From NCBI GenBank assembly GCA_029259725.1, contig JAJDER010000131.1, positions 1 through 37,725 of the forward strand: a DNA stretch of 37,725 bases, in the 5' to 3' direction. The notes beneath the pieces are model-generated. The model saw only the letters and a list, made by a program, of their open reading frames with translations. It had not been told where the DNA came from and ran no database searches. The position numbers and the translations under genes were made by a program. Source of the DNA: Planctomycetota bacterium (GTDB taxonomy: Bacteria > Planctomycetota > B15-G4). Of the stretch, positions 1 to 8,951 are shown piece by piece; the first letter of the stretch is position 1, and each line of letters begins with the position of its first letter.

Positions 1-24
1 CTCGGGGCGCGCCGCGCAACGGAA

Positions 25-52
25 CCCTCCCCTGCTAGCCCTCCCCTGCTAG
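25..52. repeat. 14-bp perfect tandem duplication at a stop codon
   Basis: Two perfect copies of CCCTCCCCTGCTAG (25-38 and 39-52). On the minus strand the first copy contains the TAG stop (51-49) of the repeat-domain protein gene, and the second copy repeats that TAG just downstream. Similar 14-bp duplications lie on the stop codons at 8948 and 13369. Confidence 0.9.
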
Positions 53-3000
53 CCGCCGATCTGGAACGTCATCCCGCCCCCGTCCTGCGTGGAGGCCTCG
101 GGGTCGGTGGTCATGTCGAGCTGCTGGGTCTCGCCCTTCACGAGTTCGACGTCCTCGGTGGCGATGGGAGCGCCGCCGAATCCACTCCCGAGCACCTCGG
201 CCGTGTAGGCACCCTCGACCAGACCCTCGAAGGCATAGCCACCGTCGGGGCCGGTCGTGGACATCTCGGTGCCCTCCGGGCCGCTGAGCCGCACGGGCAC
301 GCCGGCCATGGCCAGCCCGGTCTCGCCCGAGAACACACGGCCCTCGACCGCCGCACCCCGCGCGACCGTGATCAGCAGGTCGTCGTACTCGCCACCGTCC
401 GCGATCTCGAGCGGCCCCAGGTTGCCGGGCACATGCGATCCCTCGGCGGTCCCGAGTTCATAGCGGCCGGGCTCGACGTACAGGATCTCGAAGCTGCCGT
501 CGGGCGCGGTGCGCACCGTGCTCTCGCTGCCGCCACGCAGGTCCATGCTCATGCCCGAGCCTCCCGGGCCGCGACCCGCGGTCACGATCTGGAAGCTCAT
601 CTGCACGTTGCCCCCACCGACGCTGCTGCCGCCCGCGGGGCTCGCCGTCACGAGCACGCCGGGCACGCCGTCGCCCGTGTCCTCGTCGACGACGCGACCG
701 ACCAGCGTCGAGCCTCCGAAGGTCAGGTCCGCGCGGCCCCTGCCGCCCGCCTCGACCGAGACGGAGACCTCCTTGCTGAGTGCGGCGCCGGGCACGATCG
801 TCGAGACGTCGTAGTCACCGGCGTCCACGTCGTCGAAGGCGTACATGCCGAAGCGGTCCGTCTCGACCGAGCGGCCCCCGCCGAAGCCGCGCAGTCCCCG
901 ACCGCCGAAGATGTTGCCGGCCGCCGACGCCCGCGAGAGCTGCACCATCGCGCCCTCCACGGCGCGGCCTCCGGCCATGACCTCGCCGGTGATCGTCGCC
1001 GACCGCGGCCTGGTCAGGTCGGCTGCGGCGATCGAACCGGCCTCGACCACCACGAACACCGAGGTGTCATCACGCGGCGCGCTGCCGTCGCTCAGCATGA
1101 ACATGGCGCCACCGCCCATGCGCATCCCGCCGGGCACGCGCCCCAGGCTCACCTTGTAGGGGCCGGGCAGCAGGTCGTCGATCTGGTAGTCGCCGTCGTT
1201 GTCGGTCGTCGCGCGCCGGTTGTCGCCACCCCCGCCGAACATCGAGGCGAGTTCGCGCTGCAGCGCATCCTCCACACCGCCGCCACCGCCGGCCGCTTCC
1301 GCCTTGCTCACGACGACGGTGACGTCGCCCAGAGGGATGCCGTCGGCGTCGAGCACCGTCCCGGCGATGGATCCGCCGCGCAGCAGGGTCAGCTCGACGC
1401 CGGTCACCTCGGCGCCGACGCCCAGGACCACCGGAGCCGACTCGGAATCGACCCAGCCCTGCGCCTCGGCCCCGACGTCCCAGCGTCCCTCGGACGCCCC
1501 GAGCACCTCGAAGACACCGTTGCGGTCGGTGCGAGCGGTGAGCGTCCGGGTGGCCAACTCGCTGCCACCGATGCGGAAGCCACGCCGCACTTCGCGCCGC
1601 ACCTGGCCGTTGCCCAGCTCGAACACGTCGCCGTCGTCCTCGGACCTGGTCATGGAGACCACGGCGTCGTGCACGGGATCGCCGCGGGCCGTGAGCACCC
1701 GACCGCGCACGATGCTCTCGGGCTGCAGGGTGACCTCGAAGGGCACGATCTTCCCGGATGCCGCCGCGGGCGTGGTCACCGTCTGGGCGCCGAAGCCCTC
1801 GGCGAGGATGCCGATCTCCAGGCCCTCGTTGCCGATGCCCGGGATCAGGTACTGGCCGGCGACGTCCTCCAACTCGAGCTCGAGCTGATCCGCCAGGGCC
1901 TGGCCCGACACGACGGTTCGCTCGTCGACCTCCTCGGCGCCACGCCCGCCGCGGCCGAAGCCGCCGGGGTCGCCACCCAGGTCGATCGTCGCGCCGGCCA
2001 CCATCGCGCCGTCGCGGGAGTTGCTCAAGGTCACCAGGACCGAACCGTAGGTCGCGATCTCGAGCACCAGGTCCTTGGTGCCCGTGGGCACGTTCTCGCG
2101 CTGGACGGCGGGGAACGCGTCCCCCCAGGCGTGCACCGTGTAGGTGCCGAGGCCGAGACCGCTGATCTCGAACCAACCGTTGCGGTCGGTCTCGGCGCGC
2201 AACTGGAACTCGTGACCGATCGTGCTGCGCGGCATGTCCTCGGCGCGGCTGGCCATGATGCGCGTCATGGACGACACGCGGATGTTGGCTCCGGCCACCG
2301 GACGGCCCTGCTTGTCCACCACCGTGCCGGCGATGGAGCTGCCCGGCTCCAGCACGACGTCCCCGACGTCGACGGGCACGCCCACGATCAGTTCGAGTTC
2401 ATCGACGTAACCCATCCGGCGGTCATTGCGGCGCGCCGAGAGGCTGGCGTCGCCGGGCTTCAGGCCGGTCAGGCGGAACCGGCCGTCGGACTCGGTCACG
2501 ACCTGGTTGAAGGAGTCGATCACGCTGTTGCCGATGCGGAACGTGCGGAATCCGCGGCCGCCCTGCTCCTGCAGGTTCTGCCCGGAGACGGTGGCTTCGT
2601 CGAGCGGGCGGCCGTTCTCGTCCACGACCCGCCCGTAGATCTCGGCGCCGGCACCGACCACGATCGTGCCGATGTCGCGCTCCCCCGGGGAGAGCCCGTC
2701 CAGCTCCTGGGCCGCCGTGGCAAAGGCCTCGTGGGTCACCACCAGCAGGTCGTCGGCGCGCAGGAACGACGGCATCTCATCGCCGTCCTCGGCGCGCTGG
2801 TCGAACAGGGCCGTGAGGTCGAAGCGACCCTGACCGTTCGTCGTCACGCTCGGCCGGTCGATCTCGGCGTCGTCCTCGCTGACGCGAAAACGCATCAACA
2901 TGGACTGATCCTTGTCGAGGAAGGTCACCTTGGCGCCGAGCACGCCGCGGCCGGCCTCATCCACCACCTGGCCGGTCAGCCGCGCCTCGAGCCGGGGCTC

Positions 3001-3264
3001 GTCCTGCTTCGCGGCCGGGCTGCCGCTGTCGACCAAGGGGGCAGGGGCCACGCCGCCCCGGAGCGACTCGATCTGATCCTCGGTGTCGTCCATCCGGGTG
3101 CGGTCCACGCCGTCGTAGCTGCCGGCATCGCCCGAGGCGTCCTGCGACACCACGGCGGCGCCGCCCGCTCCATCTCCCCCGTCATCGCCCAGCAGCAGGA
3201 AGGCCGCTCCCGCCACGGCAACCACGGCCACGAGCACCAGTCCGAGCTTGATCGTCGAGCCCAC
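49..3264 (-). CDS. membrane-anchored protein with about nine carboxypeptidase-regulatory-like domains
   Basis: A 1071-residue protein. The GTG at 3264 is chosen because a strong AGGAGG lies 8 nt upstream and the next residues form a signal anchor (LGLVLVAVVAVAGAAFLLLG, about residues 6-25). A Gly/Asp-rich linker and then about nine beta-sandwich repeats of roughly 90-120 residues follow. Each repeat opens with a motif like GxVVDExGRPVxGAxV and has the FxLxGLxPGxYxV end typical of CarboxypepD_reg-like/TonB-plug-like Ig folds (PF13620 type). No peptidase, transporter or binding motif was seen, so the repeats probably form an extracytoplasmic rod. Some linkers are Gly-rich (GGGGG near residue 660). 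It is divergent from the peptidase gene at 3558 and separated from it by 293 bp. The fold class is fairly sure; the biological role is unknown. Confidence 0.85.
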   Translation of the reverse strand: MGSTIKLGLVLVAVVAVAGAAFLLLGDDGGDGAGGAAVVSQDASGDAGSYDGVDRTRMDDTEDQIESLRGGVAPAPLVDSGSPAAKQDEPRLEARLTGQVVDEAGRGVLGAKVTFLDKDQSMLMRFRVSEDDAEIDRPSVTTNGQGRFDLTALFDQRAEDGDEMPSFLRADDLLVVTHEAFATAAQELDGLSPGERDIGTIVVGAGAEIYGRVVDENGRPLDEATVSGQNLQEQGGRGFRTFRIGNSVIDSFNQVVTESDGRFRLTGLKPGDASLSARRNDRRMGYVDELELIVGVPVDVGDVVLEPGSSIAGTVVDKQGRPVAGANIRVSSMTRIMASRAEDMPRSTIGHEFQLRAETDRNGWFEISGLGLGTYTVHAWGDAFPAVQRENVPTGTKDLVLEIATYGSVLVTLSNSRDGAMVAGATIDLGGDPGGFGRGGRGAEEVDERTVVSGQALADQLELELEDVAGQYLIPGIGNEGLEIGILAEGFGAQTVTTPAAASGKIVPFEVTLQPESIVRGRVLTARGDPVHDAVVSMTRSEDDGDVFELGNGQVRREVRRGFRIGGSELATRTLTARTDRNGVFEVLGASEGRWDVGAEAQGWVDSESAPVVLGVGAEVTGVELTLLRGGSIAGTVLDADGIPLGDVTVVVSKAEAAGGGGGVEDALQRELASMFGGGGDNRRATTDNDGDYQIDDLLPGPYKVSLGRVPGGMRMGGGAMFMLSDGSAPRDDTSVFVVVEAGSIAAADLTRPRSATITGEVMAGGRAVEGAMVQLSRASAAGNIFGGRGLRGFGGGRSVETDRFGMYAFDDVDAGDYDVSTIVPGAALSKEVSVSVEAGGRGRADLTFGGSTLVGRVVDEDTGDGVPGVLVTASPAGGSSVGGGNVQMSFQIVTAGRGPGGSGMSMDLRGGSESTVRTAPDGSFEILYVEPGRYELGTAEGSHVPGNLGPLEIADGGEYDDLLITVARGAAVEGRVFSGETGLAMAGVPVRLSGPEGTEMSTTGPDGGYAFEGLVEGAYTAEVLGSGFGGAPIATEDVELVKGETQQLDMTTDPEASTQDGGGMTFQIGG

Positions 3265-3557
3265 GTCGTCCTCCTCCTGAAGACACCCTTCGGCGTCCCG
3301 TTCCGGGTCGGTCGTCCCGCGTCTGCCCACGGGAACCAACCCCCTCGCTGGGTTGGCGTATGATACGACCTCGAAAGGGGGTCGTTGGCGCCGGACTGGT
3401 GTGGAATGACCCCGGATGGGTGACGCTTCAGCGACGCGGCGGGCCCGAGTTCGCGAGACCCGCCGCGGGACGAGTGACCAGTGAAAGGGATCGGGCCCGG
3501 GGCGGGACGCTCTCCCCGCGGCCCTGCGAGAGAGACCAGGACAGGGAGAACCCGCAC
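3265..3557. promoter_or_regulatory. divergent intergenic region with candidate back-to-back -10 elements
   Basis: 293 bp between two divergent genes. The most AT-rich spot is GTATGATAC (3358-3366), a near-palindrome. It reads TATGAT on plus (3359-3364) and TATCAT in the opposite direction, so it could serve as -10 for both genes. No convincing -35 is visible on either side. Open frames across this region are not supported by start sites or signal peptides. Confidence 0.3.
3273..3278 (-). promoter_or_regulatory. strong ribosome binding site deciding the GTG start at 3264
   Basis: AGGAGG on the minus strand (CCTCCT on plus) with an 8-nt spacer to the GTG. It rules out the longer reading that begins near 3339, whose extra residues are not signal-like. 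Confidence 0.75.
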
Positions 3558-5468
3558 GTGAACAAGGCCATCCTCCTCGCCGTGGCGATCCTCGCCGCCG
3601 CCCCGCTCGCCCGAGCCGACAAGGTCGTGCTCAAGGACGGACGGGTCATCGAGGGCACCCTGCGTGACGTCGACGAGCAGGGCCGCACCGTGCTCGAGAT
3701 CCGCGGCAAGGCGATTCCGATCGAGGACGCGCTGATCGAGCGCACCTTCGTCGAGAACCTCGAGGGCTACGTGCCGCAGTCCAAGAAGGAAGAGGAGTAC
3801 CTCAAGAAGGGGTACGTGCTCTTCGAGGGCAGCTGGATGAGCAAGACGCGCCGGGAGGGCGTGCTCAAGGACCGCAAGGCCGAGGCCGACGCGGAGATCA
3901 AGCAGCTCAAGTCGGACCAGCGCTGGAGCAACCGCAAGAAGTTCGACACCCGCTACTTCCACGTCGAGTCGAACCTGCCGCCGGAGATCCTCGACGAGTG
4001 GGTCACGTCGCTCGAGACCTACTACAAGGAGTTCCGCGACTTCTGGGGCATCAAGATCTCGCCCAAGCTGGCGAAGACCAAGATGAAGGTCTTCCTCTAC
4101 CGCACGCCCAATGACTTCCACGAGCAGACCGGGACCGCGCGCAACATCGGCGGCTTCTTCAACTGGGGGTACGGCGAGCTGCACATCCCCTACGACAAGC
4201 TCGATCCGCCGCGCAGCGTCGCCGTGCTGTTCCACGAGTTCAACCACCTGCTCACGTACCTGATCGAACCGGACTTCATGTACCCGATCTGGATGAACGA
4301 GGGCATGGCCGAGTACTACGGCACGGCGGCGATCGAGGGCGACGACTTCATCGTCGGTCGCCAGCAGGACGGTCGCCTGTGCACGATCTTCAAGGACCAG
4401 AAGGAAGGCGACCTGATGGACCTGGAGACGTTGCTGATGACGGACCGTGGTCCGTTCAACGCGACGCACTACGCCTACGCCTGGTCCTTCTGCCACTTCC
4501 TGATGCAGTCGGATGAGTACTCCAAGAAGTTCCGCGGCTTCTTCGGCAACCTGCCCAGCAACCGCGACATCCCGACGAAGAAGGGCTACTTCGATCGCGA
4601 CGGCAAGCTCACCAAGGACATGTGCCAGTTGTCCGACGTGATCGTGGCCCTGGAGAAGCGGCTCGGGAAGTCGGTCGCCCAGCTCGACGCCGAGTGGAAG
4701 AGCTGGATGGAGCAGGCCTACACCGAGCTCAACCCGCGCGCCTACTATCTCGCTGCGCGCCTCGAGCTGATGGACCCGAAGGATGACGACAGCCACGTCA
4801 CGGCCGCGCAGGAGTTCTTCGAGAAGGCGGTCTCGCTCGGGGTCGACAACGCCGAGTGCTATCGCGCCTACGCCGAGATGGTGCGCAAGGGCGGCGTCGA
4901 TCACGGGAGGGGCAAGCTGTCCAAGACCATGGAGCCCGATCCGGACAAGGCGTTGATGCTGATCGACCGCGCCATCGAGCTCGATCCGGTCAACCCCCAG
5001 CTCTACCTCGAGCGCGGCGGCATCCTGATCATGGAGAGCGACTTCGTCGATCCGGACGAGGCCCTGGGCATGGCCGAGATCGCCGTGGCCCTCGACCACA
5101 AGAGTCCCGAGGTGAAGAGCCTGCACGACGAGCTCGTGACCGCCATCGAGGACGCGCGCAACACGCTGCGGGACCGGATCGAGCGTGAAGCCGCCCTGGC
5201 CGCCGCCGACAACCGCGAGTGGTGGATCCAGCCGGCCTACACCGAGGGCGAGGAGGTCCCCGATCAGATCACCGGACTGACCACCGCGGAACTCCACGAG
5301 CTGGTCCGGGACGGGACGATCGGCGCCGGGGACTGGATCTATCAGGCCTACCGCGCCGAGGATCCCGAGACCGGCGAGATGGTGGCCGGCCCCGAGCCGT
5401 GGGACCAGGACTGGGTGGCCCTCAAGGACATCCCGATCTTCGCCGACGATCTGGAAGCGGCGGGCTGA
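3558..5468 (+). CDS. secreted gluzincin-like peptidase (peptidase MA/DUF1570-like) with TPR-like and C-terminal GYF_2-like regions
   Basis: 636 residues from GTG 3558, preceded by a weak purine-rich RBS (AGGGAGA) and encoding a clear signal peptide (residues 1-20, cut near ARA-DK). After it comes VVLKDGRVIEGTL, a small beta domain common in planctomycete secreted proteins. A charged helical region and then a zinc-metalloprotease core follow: HEFNH (226-230) and, about 18 residues on, NEGMAEYYG with E248, the third gluzincin ligand. This is the arrangement of peptidase MA/DUF1570 proteins. Residues about 400-540 look like divergent TPRs. The last 80 residues resemble a GYF_2 (DUF4339) fold: WWIQ, then GLTTAELHELVRDGTI, then WDQDWVALKDI. 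A GYF-like domain on an exported peptidase is unusual. It heads a plus-strand series with the lipoprotein 90 bp downstream. Substrate unknown. Confidence 0.8.
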   Translation: MNKAILLAVAILAAAPLARADKVVLKDGRVIEGTLRDVDEQGRTVLEIRGKAIPIEDALIERTFVENLEGYVPQSKKEEEYLKKGYVLFEGSWMSKTRREGVLKDRKAEADAEIKQLKSDQRWSNRKKFDTRYFHVESNLPPEILDEWVTSLETYYKEFRDFWGIKISPKLAKTKMKVFLYRTPNDFHEQTGTARNIGGFFNWGYGELHIPYDKLDPPRSVAVLFHEFNHLLTYLIEPDFMYPIWMNEGMAEYYGTAAIEGDDFIVGRQQDGRLCTIFKDQKEGDLMDLETLLMTDRGPFNATHYAYAWSFCHFLMQSDEYSKKFRGFFGNLPSNRDIPTKKGYFDRDGKLTKDMCQLSDVIVALEKRLGKSVAQLDAEWKSWMEQAYTELNPRAYYLAARLELMDPKDDDSHVTAAQEFFEKAVSLGVDNAECYRAYAEMVRKGGVDHGRGKLSKTMEPDPDKALMLIDRAIELDPVNPQLYLERGGILIMESDFVDPDEALGMAEIAVALDHKSPEVKSLHDELVTAIEDARNTLRDRIEREAALAAADNREWWIQPAYTEGEEVPDQITGLTTAELHELVRDGTIGAGDWIYQAYRAEDPETGEMVAGPEPWDQDWVALKDIPIFADDLEAAG

Positions 5469-5515
5469 GGGCGCCGGAGGACCTCAGCAACCCGCTGCGG
5501 CGGAGCCGGTTCGGT

Positions 5516-5544
5516 CTCGCCGTTGTGACCGCCCTCCCGGCGAG
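5516..5544 (+). other. hairpin upstream of the lipoprotein gene
   Basis: CTCGCCG (5516-5522) pairs perfectly with CGGCGAG (5538-5544) around a 15-nt loop. It lies 47 nt after the peptidase stop and 14 nt before the lipoprotein ATG. There is no T-tract, so it could be a weak terminator or a structure in the leader of the next gene. Confidence 0.3.
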
Positions 5545-5558
5545 GTAGCGTCCGAAGC

Positions 5559-6395
5559 ATGAGCCGTCCGACCCGCCCAACCCGTCCGACCCGCCCACAC
5601 CGTCTGCTCGCCGCCCTCGCCCTGCTTCTGGCCTGTGGTGCATGTCGGTCGCCCGTTCCGCCCGCCAACCACCTCACGCGCCTCTGGCCCGTGGGCGAGA
5701 CCGGCACGCCGCTCCTGGGCGTGTCCACCGAGGACGGCATCGTGATGCTGTCGGACCCGCAGTACACCGTTGGGGACGTGTTCGACATCCAGTTTCCCTA
5801 CGGCAACTCGATGGTGCGGGACCGCGGCGTCGTGGATCGACTCAACGACAACGTGGCCGTGGTCCGGCCGCTGTCGGCGCGGCTGCTGGAGGGGCGCTTC
5901 TCGGATCGCCCACCGATGGCGGCCGACGCACTCTTCCTCGCCCTGCGCAGTGACGCCGACGAGGTCGACTTCGCCCCCGTGAAGCTGTGGGGCGACGGGG
6001 CCTACGGCGACTGGATCACCTTCCCCGAGGGCACGCTGGACTGGTTCTCCGGGTCGGAGGACCTCGCGGAGGTCGCCAGGACCCGTGCCGGCTCCGGCGT
6101 CTACCGCCGGACGGACACCCAGCGCATGGTCATCGTCGGGCTCCTGTCGGGCTTCACCGCGTCGCTGGGCGAGACGCCGGACGCGCAGGCCATGGGGTAC
6201 ATCGGCCTCGAGGAACTCGCGCGCATCCTTCCCGACAGCATCCCGTACTACAAGCACTGGGAACCGCCGCTTCGACCGGACTTCGAGTATGGCGTCCCGC
6301 TGAAGCCCGGCGACGTGATCGTGCGACCGCCGGACGACGAGATTCCCTCAGGGGGTGGCACGCCCCAGGGTGGCGGCGGCCGCTCGGGCGCCTGA
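5559..6395 (+). CDS. predicted lipoprotein of unknown function
   Basis: 278 residues. The N-terminus has a short Pro/Arg repeat, then a hydrophobic stretch ending LALLLACGAC, which fits a lipoprotein signal with Cys at about residue 26. The mature part has no transmembrane segment. A segment AGSGVYRRTDTQRMVIVGLLSG (positions about 175-196; quoted only in part by motif elsewhere) has the shape of the active-site strand of trypsin-like folds, Gly-Ser-Gly followed by a V-G-x-x-S-G strand. No catalytic His or Asp motif was found, so this is at most a remote or inactive relative. The tail is Gly/Pro-rich. The stop codon is 2 nt before the GTG of the O-antigen ligase-like gene, so the two are probably translationally coupled, suggesting an envelope glycan link. 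Confidence 0.7.
   Translation: MSRPTRPTRPTRPHRLLAALALLLACGACRSPVPPANHLTRLWPVGETGTPLLGVSTEDGIVMLSDPQYTVGDVFDIQFPYGNSMVRDRGVVDRLNDNVAVVRPLSARLLEGRFSDRPPMAADALFLALRSDADEVDFAPVKLWGDGAYGDWITFPEGTLDWFSGSEDLAEVARTRAGSGVYRRTDTQRMVIVGLLSGFTASLGETPDAQAMGYIGLEELARILPDSIPYYKHWEPPLRPDFEYGVPLKPGDVIVRPPDDEIPSGGGTPQGGGGRSGA
5564..5598 (+). repeat. 18-bp tandem duplication inside the lipoprotein N-terminus
   Basis: CCGTCCGACCCGCCCAAC (5564-5581) is followed by a nearly complete second copy (5582-5598). Because 18 is a multiple of three it only lengthens the PTR repeat in the n-region of the signal peptide (PTRPTRPTRP). Confidence 0.8.
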
Positions 6396-6397
6396 GC

Positions 6398-8893
6398 GTG
6401 CGGCTCCTGCGTCTGGGTGCGGCGGCCGCGACGGCGGCCCTCTTCGCCGACGCAGCCCTGTCCTCTCCGACCCAGCCGGGACTCTCGACCTTTGGCCGGC
6501 CACCCGAGCTGGCCCTGGCGTGGGCTCTCGCCGGTGCGGCCCTGGCCGTCTTCGTGGGCGCCGCGCGCGATCGGGACACGCTGGGACGACGCCTGACGCT
6601 CGTGCTCATGGGCGCGACCCTGCTCGGCACCCGTGCCGTCCCCGGGGATCCCGGCTGGCGGCTGGTGCTCCTGGCCTTCACGCTCGGCGCGGCGGCCCCG
6701 CGCCTGCGCAACGGGCCGGCGTCCCTGGCCGCCACCGTCGCCGTGCTGCTCGCGGTGCCGGCGCTGCTCGGTGCCAGCGTCCCCCATCGAGCGCTGCTCT
6801 GGCTGTCCTTTGCGCTGCCGCCGGTCTCCCTCGCGCTGCTCGTCCCGGCCCTCTTCGACCGCGACAGCGCGCGCACGCTGATGACCACGCTGGTGCTGGC
6901 CACCGGCTTCCTCGTGGTCGCAGCCCTGTTCTCCTACGTGCAGCTGGCCGACGGCCTCGAGCTGCCGCTGTCGGCGGTGACGTCGACCAGGCTGCGCGTC
7001 CTCGGCCTGCACCCGAACCTGGCCGTGCCGCACCTGGTCGTCGCCCTGGTGCTCGGCGCGACCCTGCTCTGGAGCCCGACGCCCACCGGCCGGGCCGACC
7101 CGATCTGGAACCGCGCGGCCCTCCTGGCGTCGGTCCTGGTCGTGATCGTCGCGCTCTACGCCGTGGACTCCCGCACCGGCCACCTCGCGGCCGTGGGCGG
7201 CCTCGGGCTGCTCGGTGTCGGGCTCTACCGGGGCCGCGGCGAGGCCCTGACGCGCTGGGTCTGGCGCGGGGCCGTGCTCGTGGTGGGCGTGGTGTTGATC
7301 CTGCCCGCCACCGGCCTCACCGACCCCACCATCGACACGACCAGCAGCTCCATGGTCAGCAAGGCCGTGTCCTTCCGCTCGCACATGTGGGAGCTCGGCC
7401 GCGATGCCTTCGGTGCCGCACCCTGGCACGGCTTCGGTCCGGGCAGCTTCCATGAACAGGGCGCGGTGGCGCGCCCGGGCCGCTTCGACGGCATGGCCAC
7501 CGACGACCATCCCCACAGCGTGGTGCTCGCCGTGGGTGAGGGCCTGGGCTGGCCCGGACTGCTGGCCCTCGCGTGGCTCGCGCTGGTCTCGTTGCGCCCT
7601 CCGAAGCGACGCGAGCCGATCCAGGTCGGCCTCGCCGCCGCCACCCTCGTCATGTGGGCCTCCAACGCGGCGGACCTCGGGGGCGCCGCGAACACGCTCT
7701 ACCCGGCTCTGGTGTTCCTGCTGCTGGGCCTGCGCGACGCCTCGGAGATCACCCCCGGCACGCCGCTGCACGCTTGTCCGGGTGCTCGCGGGGCGTTGAT
7801 CGCCGCGAGCCTGGTCGGACTCCTGGGCCTGGCCCTGGGTGTCGAACACGTGCTGCTGCGTCGGGTGGGCGACGCGCTCGAGCGCCACCCGGTGCAAGTC
7901 GCCGCCGGCCTCGACACGACTTCGCGTGATGCCGAGCTGGCCGACGCGGAACGCTGGCTGGATCTGGCCGACCGGCTGATCCCCTTCGATCCCGAGATCC
8001 CGACCACGCGCGCCGCTCTCTTCCAACGCGTCGGCACGAGCCTGGACCTGGAGCACTCGCTCGAAGAGGCCCTGGCGCGCTTCCCGCGTTCGGCCGGGCT
8101 CCACCACCGCTACAGCCTGGTGCTGAGCCAGACCGATGTCGCGGCACCGGAGGTCCTGGAGCACATGCGGCTCGCGGTGGAGTTGGACCCCTGGGGCACG
8201 GACGGATGGCGTCGGCACCTCGACCTGGCGCACCTGCTCATGCTGCGCGGCGAACCCGGGCCGGCACTCGACGCGGTCGTCGCCGCGCTGCTGGTGAACC
8301 CGGGCGCCGCCGCGGACATCCCACGGGTGGGCTCGGGCGACGATCTGGTGCTGCTGCCCGCCGGTCCAGGCCGAGGGGCGCTGCCCCTGACCGCGGTGCT
8401 CGGCGCTGTAGCCGACCAGCGGCGCCGCTACGAAGACCAGGACGCGGCCTACGCCGAGCGCTTCTCCAAGCGCGAGATCGAGGTGCTCATCAGCCTGGGC
8501 GAGACCGACGCCGCGGTGGCGCGCATCCGCGAGTTGCTCGCGGACTCACCGCTCTACCTGAACTTCAAGCTCGGTGATGCCTACGCCGCTTCGGGTCGCC
8601 TGGCCGAGGCACGCGAGCACTACCGCCTGGCCAACGAGACCTGGCCCGACGGCGAGGCCGAGAACTTCTGGCTCCTGACCTTCGAGCTGGAAGTGCGCAG
8701 TGAACAGGAGCCCCTGGATGTCGAGAGCTTCGAGGCACGCGTGAGCGACGCGGGCGCCGTGCTGGCCGACGTCGTCTTCGACCAGGCCGTGCTGCAGCGG
8801 CTGCTCGTGGCGCGCCGACGCGTGGCCGAGCGCGGCCTCGATGGCGAGTCGGCGGCCCGCTACACCGAGGCCTTGGCCTTCCTCGCGCGCTGA
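6398..8893 (+). CDS. O-antigen ligase/polymerase family (Wzy_C/RfaL-like) membrane protein with C-terminal TPRs
   Basis: 831 residues from GTG 6398; the frame is open upstream, but that part lies inside the lipoprotein gene. The first 490 residues contain about 11-12 hydrophobic segments. A large loop at 310-385 carries R327 in SFRSHMWELG and the DDHPHSVVLAVGEGLGWPG signature (370-386), the periplasmic Arg/His loop typical of PF04932 ligases and polymerases. HPNLAV near 205 and VDSRTGHLAAVGG near 257 also match the family. Residues about 530-831 are soluble TPR-like repeats. Known role: joining or polymerising lipid-linked glycans in the periplasm. Its substrate cannot be read from sequence. 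It follows the lipoprotein by 2 nt and converges on the GT-C-like gene at 8948. Confidence 0.8.
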   Translation: MRLLRLGAAAATAALFADAALSSPTQPGLSTFGRPPELALAWALAGAALAVFVGAARDRDTLGRRLTLVLMGATLLGTRAVPGDPGWRLVLLAFTLGAAAPRLRNGPASLAATVAVLLAVPALLGASVPHRALLWLSFALPPVSLALLVPALFDRDSARTLMTTLVLATGFLVVAALFSYVQLADGLELPLSAVTSTRLRVLGLHPNLAVPHLVVALVLGATLLWSPTPTGRADPIWNRAALLASVLVVIVALYAVDSRTGHLAAVGGLGLLGVGLYRGRGEALTRWVWRGAVLVVGVVLILPATGLTDPTIDTTSSSMVSKAVSFRSHMWELGRDAFGAAPWHGFGPGSFHEQGAVARPGRFDGMATDDHPHSVVLAVGEGLGWPGLLALAWLALVSLRPPKRREPIQVGLAAATLVMWASNAADLGGAANTLYPALVFLLLGLRDASEITPGTPLHACPGARGALIAASLVGLLGLALGVEHVLLRRVGDALERHPVQVAAGLDTTSRDAELADAERWLDLADRLIPFDPEIPTTRAALFQRVGTSLDLEHSLEEALARFPRSAGLHHRYSLVLSQTDVAAPEVLEHMRLAVELDPWGTDGWRRHLDLAHLLMLRGEPGPALDAVVAALLVNPGAAADIPRVGSGDDLVLLPAGPGRGALPLTAVLGAVADQRRRYEDQDAAYAERFSKREIEVLISLGETDAAVARIRELLADSPLYLNFKLGDAYAASGRLAEAREHYRLANETWPDGEAENFWLLTFELEVRSEQEPLDVESFEARVSDAGAVLADVVFDQAVLQRLLVARRRVAERGLDGESAARYTEALAFLAR

Positions 8894-8904
8894 GCGACGC
8901 GCCC

Positions 8905-8951
8905 GCCAGACCGCGCACGCCAGACCGCGCGAGCTAGACCGCGCGAGCTAG
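8905..8951. repeat. 14-bp tandem repeat, about 3.4 copies, beginning at a stop codon
   Basis: Read on minus from the TAG stop at 8950: TAGCTCGCGCGGTC, an identical second copy, a third copy with three changes (TGGCGTGCGCGGTC), and a partial fourth. It fills the space between the convergent stops at 8893 and 8948. Confidence 0.88.

Noticed and set aside
433-3363. Very long open frame on plus opposite the repeat-domain gene
   Set aside because: It is the reverse shadow of a real gene: Arg/His/Ala-rich, no RBS, no domain. GC-rich DNA keeps such frames open.
2976-5297. Long minus-strand frame opposite the exported peptidase
   Set aside because: Composition is that of an antisense frame and it conflicts with the clear HEFNH protein on plus.
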